In this document: positions 15,810-23,971 of the stretch, one piece after another | Layout: each line of letters starts with the position of its first letter | Position numbering within the stretch: the stretch's first letter is position 1 | NCBI GenBank assembly: GCA_022804995.1 | Contig: JAAWUC010000003.1 | Coordinates: forward strand, 1 to 56,563 | Direction: 5' to 3' | Source of the DNA: Oscillospiraceae bacterium | GTDB taxonomy: Bacteria; Bacillota; Clostridia; Oscillospirales; Oscillospiraceae | Length of the DNA stretch: 56,563 nucleotides | Program-made: the position numbers and the translations under genes | The notes under the pieces: generated by a model | The model's database searches: none | What the model saw: only the letters and a program-made list of their open reading frames with translations | What the model was told of the DNA's origin: nothing

Positions 15810-16859
15810 ATGCAGACGGTCATGGTCAACGCATCCGCGTCCTACCCCGTCCACATCGGCGAGGGCCTGCTGGACAGGGCCGGGGAGCTCATTGCCGATA
15901 TCACAAAGTCCCGCCGCTGCGCCATCGTGACGGACAGCTCCGTGGGGCCTCTCTACGGCGGGCGGGTGCGGGATTCCCTGGAAAAGGCCGGGTTTGCCTG
16001 CCTGGTTTACACCTTCCCCGCCGGGGAGCAGAACAAAAATCTGTCCACCTATGGAAACATTCTGGAGTTTCTGGCCCAGAATAAGCTCACCCGCTCCGAT
16101 TTTGTCATCGCCCTTGGGGGCGGCGTGACGGGGGATATGGCAGGCTTCGCCGCCGCCACCTACCAGCGGGGTGTCGACTATATCCAGGTACCCACCACCT
16201 TCCTGGCCGCGTCGGACTCCTCCGTAGGGGGCAAGACCGCCGTGGACCTGGAGGCGGGGAAGAACCTTGTGGGGGCCTTTCACCAGCCGAAAATGGTCCT
16301 CTGCGATACGGACACCTTCCGGACGCTGCCTGGGGATACCTTTGCCGACGGCATGGCGGAAACCCTCAAGCACGGCCTGATTGCCGACGCGGACTTCTTC
16401 GAGACGCTGACGGACGGCGCAAACCCGCCTGTTGACATGATGGTCCGCAAAAACGTGGAGATCAAGTCCGCTGTGGTCCGGGAGGACGAGTTCGAGCGCG
16501 GAACCCGGAAGCTCCTGAACTTCGGCCACACCCTGGGCCACGCCATTGAGAAGATCAGCGGCTTCTCCGTCACCCACGGCCACGCGGTGGCCATCGGCAT
16601 GGTGCTGGCCTGCCGGGCGGCGGAGCGGCTGGGGTACAGTCCCGCCGGGACCCTGGAGCGGGTGGTCAGGGCCAACGAGATGTACCGCCTGCCTACGGAG
16701 TGTCCCTACACAGCGGAGCAGGTCTACGACGCCGCCACCGGCGACAAGAAGCGGGACGGCGGCAGCATTGACGTGGTAGTGCTGGAGCGCGTCGGGCAGG
16801 CCCGGACCGTCCGCCTGGACATGGAGGGCCTGCGGACCTTCGTGGAGGCCGCGCTATGA
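15810..16859 (+). CDS. aroB: 3-dehydroquinate synthase
   Basis: 349 residues. Converts DAHP to 3-dehydroquinate with NAD+ and a divalent metal. Signatures: GGGVTGDMAGFAAATYQRG with the NAD-binding GGG, VPTTFLAASDSSVGGKTAVD, the zinc ligands Glu in DGMAETLKHG, His in FGHTLGHAIE and His in HGHAVAIGM. The ATG at 15810 is favoured because AAGGAG (15797-15802) is at normal distance; GTG 15801 and ATG 15804 are too close. It overlaps the next gene by 4 bases (ATGA). Confidence 0.95.
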   Translation: MQTVMVNASASYPVHIGEGLLDRAGELIADITKSRRCAIVTDSSVGPLYGGRVRDSLEKAGFACLVYTFPAGEQNKNLSTYGNILEFLAQNKLTRSDFVIALGGGVTGDMAGFAAATYQRGVDYIQVPTTFLAASDSSVGGKTAVDLEAGKNLVGAFHQPKMVLCDTDTFRTLPGDTFADGMAETLKHGLIADADFFETLTDGANPPVDMMVRKNVEIKSAVVREDEFERGTRKLLNFGHTLGHAIEKISGFSVTHGHAVAIGMVLACRAAERLGYSPAGTLERVVRANEMYRLPTECPYTAEQVYDAATGDKKRDGGSIDVVVLERVGQARTVRLDMEGLRTFVEAAL

Positions 16860-18031
16860 ACCTGACCATCACGCCCACACGGCTCTCGGGGACCGTCACC
16901 CCGCCTCCCAGCAAATCCCAGGCCCACCGCCTGCTCCTCTGCGCGGCCCTGGCGGGAGGGGAGAGCCGGATTGAGAATCTGGCGGACTCCCAGGATATCC
17001 AGGCCACCCGGCGGTGTATGGCGGAGCTGAAAACAGAACGTAATTCTCTCCCTCACTTCGACTGCGGGGAATCGGGCTCCACCCTGCGCTTTCTCATCCC
17101 CATCGCCCTGGCCCTCCGGGGCGGCGGGGTGTTCACCGGGCACGGGCGGCTCATGGAGCGGCCCCAGAAGCCCTACTTTGACATCTTCGACGAAAAGGGC
17201 GTTCGATATGAGCAGCGGGACGGCGTACTGACCGTCCAGGGGAAGCTGCCCCCCGGCGTCTACCGCCTGCCTGGGAATGTGTCCAGCCAGTTTGTCACCG
17301 GCCTGCTCTACGCCCTGCCCCTGCTGGAGGGGGATTCGGAGCTTGTGCTGACCACCCCCCTGGAGAGCCGCGGGTATGTGGATATGACCCTGGAGGCCCT
17401 GGCCCGCTTCGGTATCCACGGCACCGAGCGGGAAAACGGCTTCCTGATTCCCGGCAGGCAGAAATACTGCCCCGCCCAGGCTTCCGTGGAGGCCGACTGG
17501 TCCCAGGCCGCCTTCTGGCTGGCCGCCGCCGCTCTGGGAAACCCCGTACAGCCGGTAGGGCTGGAGGAGGACTCCTCCCAGGGGGACCGGGTCATCGGGG
17601 ACTACTACGTCCCCCTGTGCCGCCCGGGGGATGTGGACATCGACCTCTCCCAGTGTCCGGATCTGGCCCCGCCCCTGGCGGTGATGGCGGCAGTGCGCTG
17701 CGGGACCACCCGGCTGGTGAACGCCGGGCGGCTGCGCCTCAAGGAGAGCGACCGCCTTGCCTCCATCACACAGGTGCTCCGCGCCCTGGGGGCGGATGTG
17801 GAGGAGGGGCCGGACTTTCTCATGATTCAGGGCCGGGATGCTCTGGCGGGGGGCTGTACGGTGGACTGCTGCAATGACCACCGGATTGCCATGATGGCCG
17901 CTGTGGCCGCCGCCCGGTGCGAAAGCCCGGTGACGCTCACCGGCGCGGAGTGTGTGGCGAAATCCTACCCCGATTTTTGGGCACACTACCGCATGTTAGG
18001 AGGGGTTTTCCATGAACACACTGGGAAATAA
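16856..18031 (+). CDS. aroA: 3-phosphoshikimate 1-carboxyvinyltransferase (EPSP synthase)
   Basis: 391 residues. Transfers enolpyruvyl from PEP to shikimate 3-phosphate. Visible are PPSKSQAHRLLLCAAL (about 17-32, the Lys/Ser substrate site), GESGSTLRFLIP (about 75-86, in place of the enterobacterial GNAGTAMRPL loop that also determines glyphosate sensitivity), GNVSSQFVTGLLYALPL, LRLKESDRLASI and DHRIAMMAAVAA. The protein is shorter than the 420-430 residue enterobacterial type, as in other Clostridia. Start overlaps aroB by 4 bases; the end overlaps aroC by 20 bases. Confidence 0.94.
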   Translation: MNLTITPTRLSGTVTPPPSKSQAHRLLLCAALAGGESRIENLADSQDIQATRRCMAELKTERNSLPHFDCGESGSTLRFLIPIALALRGGGVFTGHGRLMERPQKPYFDIFDEKGVRYEQRDGVLTVQGKLPPGVYRLPGNVSSQFVTGLLYALPLLEGDSELVLTTPLESRGYVDMTLEALARFGIHGTERENGFLIPGRQKYCPAQASVEADWSQAAFWLAAAALGNPVQPVGLEEDSSQGDRVIGDYYVPLCRPGDVDIDLSQCPDLAPPLAVMAAVRCGTTRLVNAGRLRLKESDRLASITQVLRALGADVEEGPDFLMIQGRDALAGGCTVDCCNDHRIAMMAAVAAARCESPVTLTGAECVAKSYPDFWAHYRMLGGVFHEHTGK

Positions 18032-19085
18032 ACTGAAAGTCACCGTCTTTGGACAGTCCCACGCCCCCGCCATCGGCTGCGTCATCGACGGTCTGCCGTC
18101 CGGCTTCGCGCCGGATATGGAGCGGGTATCCGCCTTCATGGCCCGCCGCGCCCCGGGGCGGAACGCCTGGTCCACCAACCGGAAGGAGAGCGATACCCCG
18201 GAGATCCTCTCCGGCCTGGTGGAGGGCAGGACCTGCGGCGCGCCGGTGTCTATGCTCATCCGCAACAGTGACCAGCACAGCAGGGATTACGCCGGGCTCA
18301 AGCGCACCCCCCGGCCCTCCCACGCTGATTATACTGCTATTATCAAATATGGCGGCAATTACGATATTCGCGGCGGCGGGCAGTTCTCCGGGCGGCTGAC
18401 GGCCCCGCTGTGCTTCGCAGGGGCATTGGCTTTACAGCTGCTGGAGCAGAAGGGGATTACCGTTGCCGCCCACATCGCCCAGATTGAGGGCGTGTTTGAC
18501 AGCGCCCCAGATTTTGCCTCCGTAGCCCGGACAGAGCTGGAGACGCTGCTGAAAAAGCCCTTCCCCGTCTTCTCCGACGACGCCGGCATAAGGATGCGGC
18601 AGGCCATCGAGGCGGCGCGGCTGGACGCGGACTCCGTGGGCGGGGTGATCCGATGCTTCGCCCTAGGCCTCCCGGCGGGGATCGGGGAGCCTATGTTCGG
18701 CGGAGTGGAGAACCGGCTGGCAGCGGCCCTGTTCGGGATCCCCGCCGTCCGGGGGGTGTCCTTCGGCACGGGCTTTGCCGCTGCCGGGATGCGGGGCAGC
18801 GAGCACAACGACCCCTTTTTCATGGACGGGGACCGGGTCTCCGCCCGGACCAACCACGCCGGAGGCGTGCTGGGGGGGATCACCAGCGGCCTGCCCCTGG
18901 TGGTGAACATCGCCGTCAAGCCCACCGCCTCTATCGCCAAGGAGCAGGAGACGGTGGATCTGGAGACGCGGGAGAGTACCAGCCTGGTCATCCACGGCCG
19001 GCACGACCCCTGCATTGTACCAAGGGCGGTGCCGGTGGCGGAGGCAGTGACGGCACTGACGGTGTTGGATATGCTGCTGGAGTGA
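18012..19085 (+). CDS. aroC: Chorismate synthase, divergent clostridial type
   Basis: 357 residues. Forms chorismate from EPSP with reduced FMN. Both catalytic His are kept: H17 in FGQSHAPA and H103 in RPSHADYT. Conserved motifs differ from E. coli: FGESHG is FGQSHA, RPGHAD is RPSHAD, and the RGGGRSSARET loop is RGGGQFSGRLT. Later motifs (LPAGIGEP, GVSFGTGFAAA, NHAGGVLGGI, GRHDPCIVPRAVPVAEA) are typical. I regard it as a functional member of a divergent Clostridia clade. GGAGG upstream lies within the end of aroA. Confidence 0.92.
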   Translation: MNTLGNKLKVTVFGQSHAPAIGCVIDGLPSGFAPDMERVSAFMARRAPGRNAWSTNRKESDTPEILSGLVEGRTCGAPVSMLIRNSDQHSRDYAGLKRTPRPSHADYTAIIKYGGNYDIRGGGQFSGRLTAPLCFAGALALQLLEQKGITVAAHIAQIEGVFDSAPDFASVARTELETLLKKPFPVFSDDAGIRMRQAIEAARLDADSVGGVIRCFALGLPAGIGEPMFGGVENRLAAALFGIPAVRGVSFGTGFAAAGMRGSEHNDPFFMDGDRVSARTNHAGGVLGGITSGLPLVVNIAVKPTASIAKEQETVDLETRESTSLVIHGRHDPCIVPRAVPVAEAVTALTVLDMLLE

Positions 19086-19137
19086 CTTGGTTAAAAAGCT
19101 TTCGCCTACAGCGCGGTAAAAGGGGAAAAGTGATACA

Positions 19138-19662
19138 ATGAAGTATTTGATAAAATATTTTATAGATTTTGCAGTGCTGATTTTCCTGTATGCTTCCGTC
19201 TTTTTCAGAAGGTGGAGGCCCCAGGGCAGAGACGTTCTGTTTGTCAACACTCTCATGTATGCCTATCTCTCGGCAGTGCTCTTTTTTACCATGATGCAAG
19301 TGATTGTGTCCATCCCGTTCCTGCTGGACCACCCCTATAAGCCCATGAATCTTGTGCCGTTTATTGACGTTTCTTTGAGGAGAGGGGATTTTTTCAGGCA
19401 AGTGGGCTTGAATATCATTATGACTATGCCCTTCGGGTTCCTGTTTCCTCTGACCAGGGACAAAAAGGCCAAATTCAGCGCAACGGTGTTTTCCTGCTTT
19501 TTGATGAGCTTGGGTATCGAACTCCTACAACCGTTCTTCGATCGCTCTGCGGATGTCACGGACCTAATTACCAATGTAATCGGTGGGGTGCTGGGATATG
19601 GATTTTATGCTGTTTTTAAGCCAATCACCTTTTGGGTTTTAGAGCGTTTGAAAACCAGATGA
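19138..19662 (+). CDS. VanZ-like membrane protein, AT-rich insertion in the aromatic operon
   Basis: 174 residues with four or five transmembrane helices and the VanZ-family core: NLVPFIDV near 77-84, NIIMTMPFGFLFPL near 99-112 and LGIELLQPFFDRSADVTDLITN near 131-152. VanZ confers low teicoplanin resistance in vancomycin clusters, but most relatives have unknown roles. The gene and its flanks (about 19090-19770) are far richer in A and T than the adjoining aroC and pheA, and codon use differs, suggesting later acquisition. It splits an otherwise tightly overlapping operon with gaps of 52 and 108 bases. Confidence 0.85.
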   Translation: MKYLIKYFIDFAVLIFLYASVFFRRWRPQGRDVLFVNTLMYAYLSAVLFFTMMQVIVSIPFLLDHPYKPMNLVPFIDVSLRRGDFFRQVGLNIIMTMPFGFLFPLTRDKKAKFSATVFSCFLMSLGIELLQPFFDRSADVTDLITNVIGGVLGYGFYAVFKPITFWVLERLKTR

Positions 19663-19770
19663 CAGGCTGTTTTGCAATAAATTCCAGTTTATTGGGACAT
19701 TCATACAAGCAGCTCACGAAATCTCCGATCAAAAACAAATCAGAAACAGAATATTGGGAGGACAATTATC

Positions 19771-20907
19771 ATGAATCTACAGGACTGCCGGGAGCGGCTG
19801 GACCAGATCGACGGCCAGCTGGCCGCCCTCTTCAAGGAGCGCATGGAGACCGTCAAGCTGGTGGCGGACTACAAGAAGGAGCACAACCTCCCCGTCCTGG
19901 CCTCCGGTCGGGAGCGGGACATCCTCTACCGGGTGACGGGTCTGTGCGGTCCGGAGCTGGAGGAGTACACGAAGATTCTCTACAGCACCCTGCTGGAGCT
20001 GAGCCGGGACTACCAGGAGGACCGGCTGTCCACCGGCGAGTCCCGGCTCTGCCGGGATATCCTGGCCGCGGCGGAGTCCACCGGGGACTTCCCCAGCCGG
20101 GCGGTGGTGGCCTGCCAGGGCGCCGAGGGGGCCTACTCCCAGATCGCCTGCTGCAAGATGTTCTCCCTGCCCCAGATCATGTACTTCGGCCGGTTTGACG
20201 GGGTATTCCGGGCGGTGGAGACGGGGATGTGCCGGTACGGCATCCTGCCCATTGAGAACTCCTCCGCCGGCTCCGTCACCGAGGTCTACGACCTGATGGA
20301 GAAGTACAACTGCAAGATTGTCCGCAGTCTGAAGCTGAAGATCGAGCACCGCCTCCTGGCCCGGCCCGGTGTGAAGCTGGAGGATGTGAGGGAGGTGGTG
20401 GCCCACGAGCAGTCCCTCAACCAGTGCGGCGAGTTTTTGAAGAACAGCGGCGTCAAGATCACAGTCTTCTCCAACAACGCCGCCGCCGCCAAGTACGTTT
20501 CCGAGAGCGAGCGGACGGATCTGGCGGCTATCGCCTCCGAGAGCTGCGCGGAGCTCTACGGCCTGCGGGTCATCAGCGGCCGGGTGGCCAACACCGACCA
20601 CAACTACACCCGGTTCATCTGCATCTCCAAGTCCCTGGAGATCTTCGAGGGGGCCAACAAGATCACCTTTGTGGCCTCCGCCAGCCACCGCCCCGGCTCC
20701 CTCTACAGCCTCATCGCCAAGTTCGCCACCCGGGGGCTGAATATCTGCAAGCTGGAGAGCCGCCCCATCCCCGGCAAGGACTTCGAGTTCCGCTTCTACT
20801 TCGATGTGGACGCCTCGGTGAAGAGCGGGGACACACAGACCATCCTCAGCCAGCTGGAGAAGGAGGACTTTTTCACCTTCCTGGGGGCCTACAGCGAGGT
20901 GTTTTAG
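19771..20907 (+). CDS. pheA: Bifunctional chorismate mutase / prephenate dehydratase
   Basis: 378 residues in three parts. Residues 1-85: AroQ-class chorismate mutase helices (LQDCRERLDQIDGQLAALFKERM, with the Arg, Lys and Glu positions of the active site). About 108-285: prephenate dehydratase with GAEGAYSQIA, GILPIENSSAGSV, HEQSLNQC and the catalytic NYTRFICIS. About 296-378: ACT domain, including KLESRPIPGKDFEFRFYFD, the Phe-binding regulatory region. It makes phenylpyruvate and supplies prephenate for TyrA. GGGAGG precedes the ATG. The stop is immediately followed by the aroE-aroK ATG. Confidence 0.95.
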   Translation: MNLQDCRERLDQIDGQLAALFKERMETVKLVADYKKEHNLPVLASGRERDILYRVTGLCGPELEEYTKILYSTLLELSRDYQEDRLSTGESRLCRDILAAAESTGDFPSRAVVACQGAEGAYSQIACCKMFSLPQIMYFGRFDGVFRAVETGMCRYGILPIENSSAGSVTEVYDLMEKYNCKIVRSLKLKIEHRLLARPGVKLEDVREVVAHEQSLNQCGEFLKNSGVKITVFSNNAAAAKYVSESERTDLAAIASESCAELYGLRVISGRVANTDHNYTRFICISKSLEIFEGANKITFVASASHRPGSLYSLIAKFATRGLNICKLESRPIPGKDFEFRFYFDVDASVKSGDTQTILSQLEKEDFFTFLGAYSEVF

Positions 20908-22131
20908 ATGGAGTACGGCCTTCTGGGAGAGAAGCTGGGCCACAGCTTCTCCCCCCAGCTCCACCGGGCCCTGGCGGGCTATGACTACCGGCTGCTGCCC
21001 ACCCCCCGGGAGGAGGTGGAGGAGCTCTTCCGCCGCCGGGACTTCCGGGGGCTCAACGTAACCATCCCCTACAAACAGACGGTTATTCCCCTGTGCGACG
21101 AGATCGACCCCCGGGCCTCCGCCATCGGCGCGGTGAACACGGTGGTCAATCGGGGCGGGCGGCTCACCGGGTACAACACCGACATCGACGGCCTCATCTA
21201 TCTGGCAAAGCGGGCCGGGGTGGATATGGCGGGGAAAAAGGTGGTGATTCTGGGCTCCGGCGGCACCAGCCGCACCGCCCAGGCCGCCGCCCGGGAGCTG
21301 GGAGCGGTGGAGATCGTGGTTGTCTCCCGCCGGGGGGAGGACAACTACGAAACGCTCCCCCGCCACGCCGACGCCGGGGTCCTCATCAACACCACCCCCG
21401 TGGGGATGTACCCCGGCTGCGGCGAGGCGCCGGTGGAGATATCCCTGTTTCCCCGGTTGACCGGAGTGCTGGACGTGGTGTATAATCCTCTTCGTACCGC
21501 CCTGCTGATGGGGGCGGAGGAGCGGGGGATCCCGGCCTCCTGCGGCCTGCCCATGCTGGCGGCTCAGGCATGGCGGGCAGCGGAGCTCTTCACCGGGGAG
21601 GATATCCCCGAAAGCCGCCTGGAGGCGGCCCACGCCGATCTGTTGCGCCAGGTCCGGAACGTAGTACTCATCGGAATGCCCGGCTGCGGCAAGTCCACTG
21701 TGGGCCGGGCCCTGGCTCGGCGGCTGGGGAAGGAGTTTCTGGATCTGGACCAGCTGGTTGTGGAGGAGGCCCGCAAATCCATCCCGGCCATCTTCGCCCA
21801 AGAGGGGGAGGAGGCATTCCGGGCTATGGAGAGCCGGATTGTCCGGCGGGCCGGGGGCCGCACCGGCTGCGTCATCAGCACCGGAGGCGGCGTTGTCACC
21901 CGGCGGGAGAATTACGCTCCCCTCCACCAGAACGGGGTGCTCGTCCATCTGACCCGCAGTCTTGACCTGCTGCCCAAGGCGGGCCGTCCCGTGTCCCAGC
22001 GCACGGATCCGGCGGCGCTGTGGCGTCAAAGGGAGGGGCTGTACCGGGCCTTCGCCGATGCGGAGGCGGACAACAACGGGCCTCTGGAGGCCACGCTGGA
22101 GCAAATCGAAAAGGAGCTGAACGCGCTGTGA
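20908..22131 (+). CDS. aroE-aroK: Shikimate dehydrogenase - shikimate kinase fusion
   Basis: 407 residues, two enzymes in one chain. About 1-245 is shikimate dehydrogenase: substrate motif GHSFSPQLH, catalytic K56 in NVTIPYKQ, D92 in GYNTDIDG, NADP loop LGSGGTSRTA (about 115-124) and NTTPVGMYP. About 250-407 is shikimate kinase: Walker A GMPGCGKST (256-264), substrate Asp in DLDQLV (about 279-284), GGG at 326-328 and a lid region with RPVSQRTD. The two act in consecutive steps (dehydroshikimate to shikimate to shikimate 3-phosphate). The junction has no frameshift and the linker is very short. Confidence 0.94.
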   Translation: MEYGLLGEKLGHSFSPQLHRALAGYDYRLLPTPREEVEELFRRRDFRGLNVTIPYKQTVIPLCDEIDPRASAIGAVNTVVNRGGRLTGYNTDIDGLIYLAKRAGVDMAGKKVVILGSGGTSRTAQAAARELGAVEIVVVSRRGEDNYETLPRHADAGVLINTTPVGMYPGCGEAPVEISLFPRLTGVLDVVYNPLRTALLMGAEERGIPASCGLPMLAAQAWRAAELFTGEDIPESRLEAAHADLLRQVRNVVLIGMPGCGKSTVGRALARRLGKEFLDLDQLVVEEARKSIPAIFAQEGEEAFRAMESRIVRRAGGRTGCVISTGGGVVTRRENYAPLHQNGVLVHLTRSLDLLPKAGRPVSQRTDPAALWRQREGLYRAFADAEADNNGPLEATLEQIEKELNAL

Positions 22132-22562
22132 AGCTGCTGTTTCTCAACGGTCCCAACCTGAATATGCTGGGCATCCGGGAGCCGGATATCTACGGAAAGC
22201 AGACCTACGCCGACCTGGAGCGCTACATCCGGGACTTCTGCGGCGAGCTGGGCGTGGACTGCGAGATCCTCCAGTCCAACCACGAGGGAGTTCTGGTGGA
22301 CGCCATTCAGTCCGCTTACGGCCAGGCGGACGGCATCGTCATCAACCCCGCCGCCTATACACACACCAGCGTGGCCCTGCTGGACGCGCTGAAGGCCGTG
22401 GACATCCCGGCGGTGGAGGTCCACCTGTCCGACGTCAGCAGGCGGGAGGACTTCCGGCAGATCTCCTATGTCCGGCAGGCCTGCCGCGCCACCTTCGCCG
22501 GGTACGGCTTTGAGGGCTACCGGCTGGCGGCGGAGCGCCTGCTTTGTCAAAAGGGACAATAA
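22128..22562 (+). CDS. aroQ: 3-dehydroquinate dehydratase, type II
   Basis: 144 residues, normal for the dodecameric type II enzyme. Signatures: LNGPNLNMLGIREPDIYG (7-24; Tyr of YG is the base), QSNHEGVLVDAI, INPAAYTHTSVALLDAL and EVHLSDVSRREDFR with the catalytic His. GTG start at 22128 overlaps the stop of the fusion gene (GTGA), with AAGGAG at 22111-22116; the earlier ATG in frame would lie inside the kinase. Last gene of the aromatic operon. Its reaction sits between AroB and the AroE domain. Confidence 0.94.
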   Translation: MKLLFLNGPNLNMLGIREPDIYGKQTYADLERYIRDFCGELGVDCEILQSNHEGVLVDAIQSAYGQADGIVINPAAYTHTSVALLDALKAVDIPAVEVHLSDVSRREDFRQISYVRQACRATFAGYGFEGYRLAAERLLCQKGQ

Positions 22563-22612
22563 CCTTTTTCCGGCTGAAATCATACAATGGCCTTGTAAAG
22601 GAGGCTGTTGTC

Positions 22613-23284
22613 ATGGAAAATCAAGTAAACAACCAAGCGGCCCCGTCCGTCTACGACTACCGGCAGTACGACCGCATCTGGCGGCGGGTATCCCCGGAGC
22701 TGGACCCCTACCCGGAGATCCGGGCGGAGGCGGACCGGACGCACCAGGCTGTGCCGGCCAACCAAACCGCTCAGACCACCCAGGCTACCACGCCGGCCCC
22801 CGCCGCCGGCGCGCCGGCCAGCAGTCTGGAGAGCCTGCCGGGCGCGGACGGAAACCCCTGCTGTATGGGGACGCAGGCCCGGGTGTCCCTGGAGGTGCTT
22901 GAGGGCTTTATCGAGGAGGAGTCGGCGGACCGGCGGCACTATCTGACCCTCGCCCGCCGCGTCCGCTCCCAGCAGGCCGCCGCCCTGCTGCGGACCTTCG
23001 CGGAAGAGAAGCGGGAGGCGGGTCAGAAGCTGCGGGCGTCCTACTTCCTCATCACCGGGGAGCGCTACGTCCCCGCCGTCATGGTGGAGCAGCTCCGCTG
23101 CCAGCCGCTGGCGGACGCCCTGCGGGAGGTGTACCACCAGGAGGCCTGCGGCGGGTACAACTACGAGCGCTCCGCCGAGGAGACGATGGACCAGTGCCTG
23201 ACAAAGCTCTTTGAGGAGCTGAGCAAGGCCTCCTTCCGGCGCGCGGAGCAGGTTTTGGAGTTACTGGGCAAACTGATCCGGTAA
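22613..23284 (+). CDS. Ferritin-like helical protein of unknown function
   Basis: 223 residues. Residues 1-85 are low-complexity and rich in Gln, Ala, Pro and Thr. From about 95 on, the helices LEGFIEEESADRRHYLTLARRVR and LLRTFAEEKREAGQKLRASYFLITG look like a ferritin-like/rubrerythrin-type four-helix bundle with E-E...H and E...E pairs that could hold a di-iron site. I would not assign an activity. ATG at 22613 follows AAAGGAGG. It starts 50 bases after aroQ with no terminator between, so it may receive read-through. Confidence 0.68.
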   Translation: MENQVNNQAAPSVYDYRQYDRIWRRVSPELDPYPEIRAEADRTHQAVPANQTAQTTQATTPAPAAGAPASSLESLPGADGNPCCMGTQARVSLEVLEGFIEEESADRRHYLTLARRVRSQQAAALLRTFAEEKREAGQKLRASYFLITGERYVPAVMVEQLRCQPLADALREVYHQEACGGYNYERSAEETMDQCLTKLFEELSKASFRRAEQVLELLGKLIR

Positions 23285-23312
23285 AATAAACATTGACAAA
23301 GGAGAAACACAT

Positions 23313-23891
23313 ATGCCGCAGGATCGCGCACAGGCGCTGGCGCTGCTGCGCCGGTACAACAAGGAGCCCTTCCATCTCCAGCACGCGCTGACGGTGGAGG
23401 CTGTCATGGGCTGGTACGCCCGGGAGCTGGGCTATGGGGAGGAGGCGGAGTTCTGGTCCATGGTGGGCCTGCTCCACGACATCGACTTTGAGCAGTGGCC
23501 GGAGGAGCACTGCCAAAAGGCCCCGGAGCTCCTCCGGGAGGCCGGGGCGGACAGCCGGTTCATCCACGCGGTGGTGAGCCACGGGTACGGACTGTGCTCC
23601 GACGTGGAGCCGGAGCACGAGATGGAGAAGGTGCTCTTCGCCGCCGACGAGCTGACGGGGCTTATCGGGGCGGCGGCTCTGATGCGGCCCAGCAAGAGCG
23701 TCCAGGATATGGAGGTCAGCAGCTTGAAGAAGAAGTTCAAGGACAAGAAGTTCGCCGCTGGGTGCAGCCGGGATGTGATCCGCCAGGGAGCGGAGCGCCT
23801 GGGCTGGGAGCTGGAGGCGCTCCTCGAGCGGACGCTCCAGGCCATGCGGGCCGTGGAGGCGGACATTGCCGCCGGTATGGCCGCGCTGTAA
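23313..23891 (+). CDS. HD-domain hydrolase
   Basis: 192 residues. An HD phosphohydrolase fold with H in FHLQHALTVE (about 21-30), the H-D pair in GLLHDIDFE (about 51-59), VVSHGYG (about 88-94) and AADELTG (about 109-115), in the order seen in HDIG-type metal sites. Substrate unknown. AAGGAG precedes the ATG. It shares a unit with the ferritin-like gene (28-base gap) and ends in a strong terminator. Confidence 0.85.
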   Translation: MPQDRAQALALLRRYNKEPFHLQHALTVEAVMGWYARELGYGEEAEFWSMVGLLHDIDFEQWPEEHCQKAPELLREAGADSRFIHAVVSHGYGLCSDVEPEHEMEKVLFAADELTGLIGAAALMRPSKSVQDMEVSSLKKKFKDKKFAAGCSRDVIRQGAERLGWELEALLERTLQAMRAVEADIAAGMAAL

Positions 23892-23928
23892 ACTTGCGGC
23901 TCCCCTCGGGGGAGCCGCAAGTTTTTCT
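23892..23928 (+). terminator. Strong intrinsic terminator after the HD gene
   Basis: Stem ACTTGCGGCTCCC with GGGAGCCGCAAGT, a short loop and TTTTTC. It ends the aromatic/ferritin-like/HD stretch. Confidence 0.93.
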
Positions 23929-23956
23929 TGCCTCTTTCCGGAAAATCATCTATAAT
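23928..23956 (+). promoter_or_regulatory. SigA promoter for the pseudouridine synthase unit
   Basis: TTGCCT (23928-23933), 17-bp spacer, perfect TATAAT (23951-23956). The -35 begins inside the T run of the preceding terminator. The predicted start site is about 10 bases before the GTG start, so the untranslated leader is very short. Confidence 0.78.
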
Positions 23957-23971
23957 AGTGCGGACAAGGGG

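Noticed and set aside
19777-22104. A 775-codon open frame on the minus strand opposite pheA, the aroE-aroK fusion and aroQ
   Set aside because: Composition (runs of Gly, His, Leu, Val, Pro) is that of the antisense of high-GC coding DNA, there is no ribosome site, and the plus strand has full enzyme motifs.
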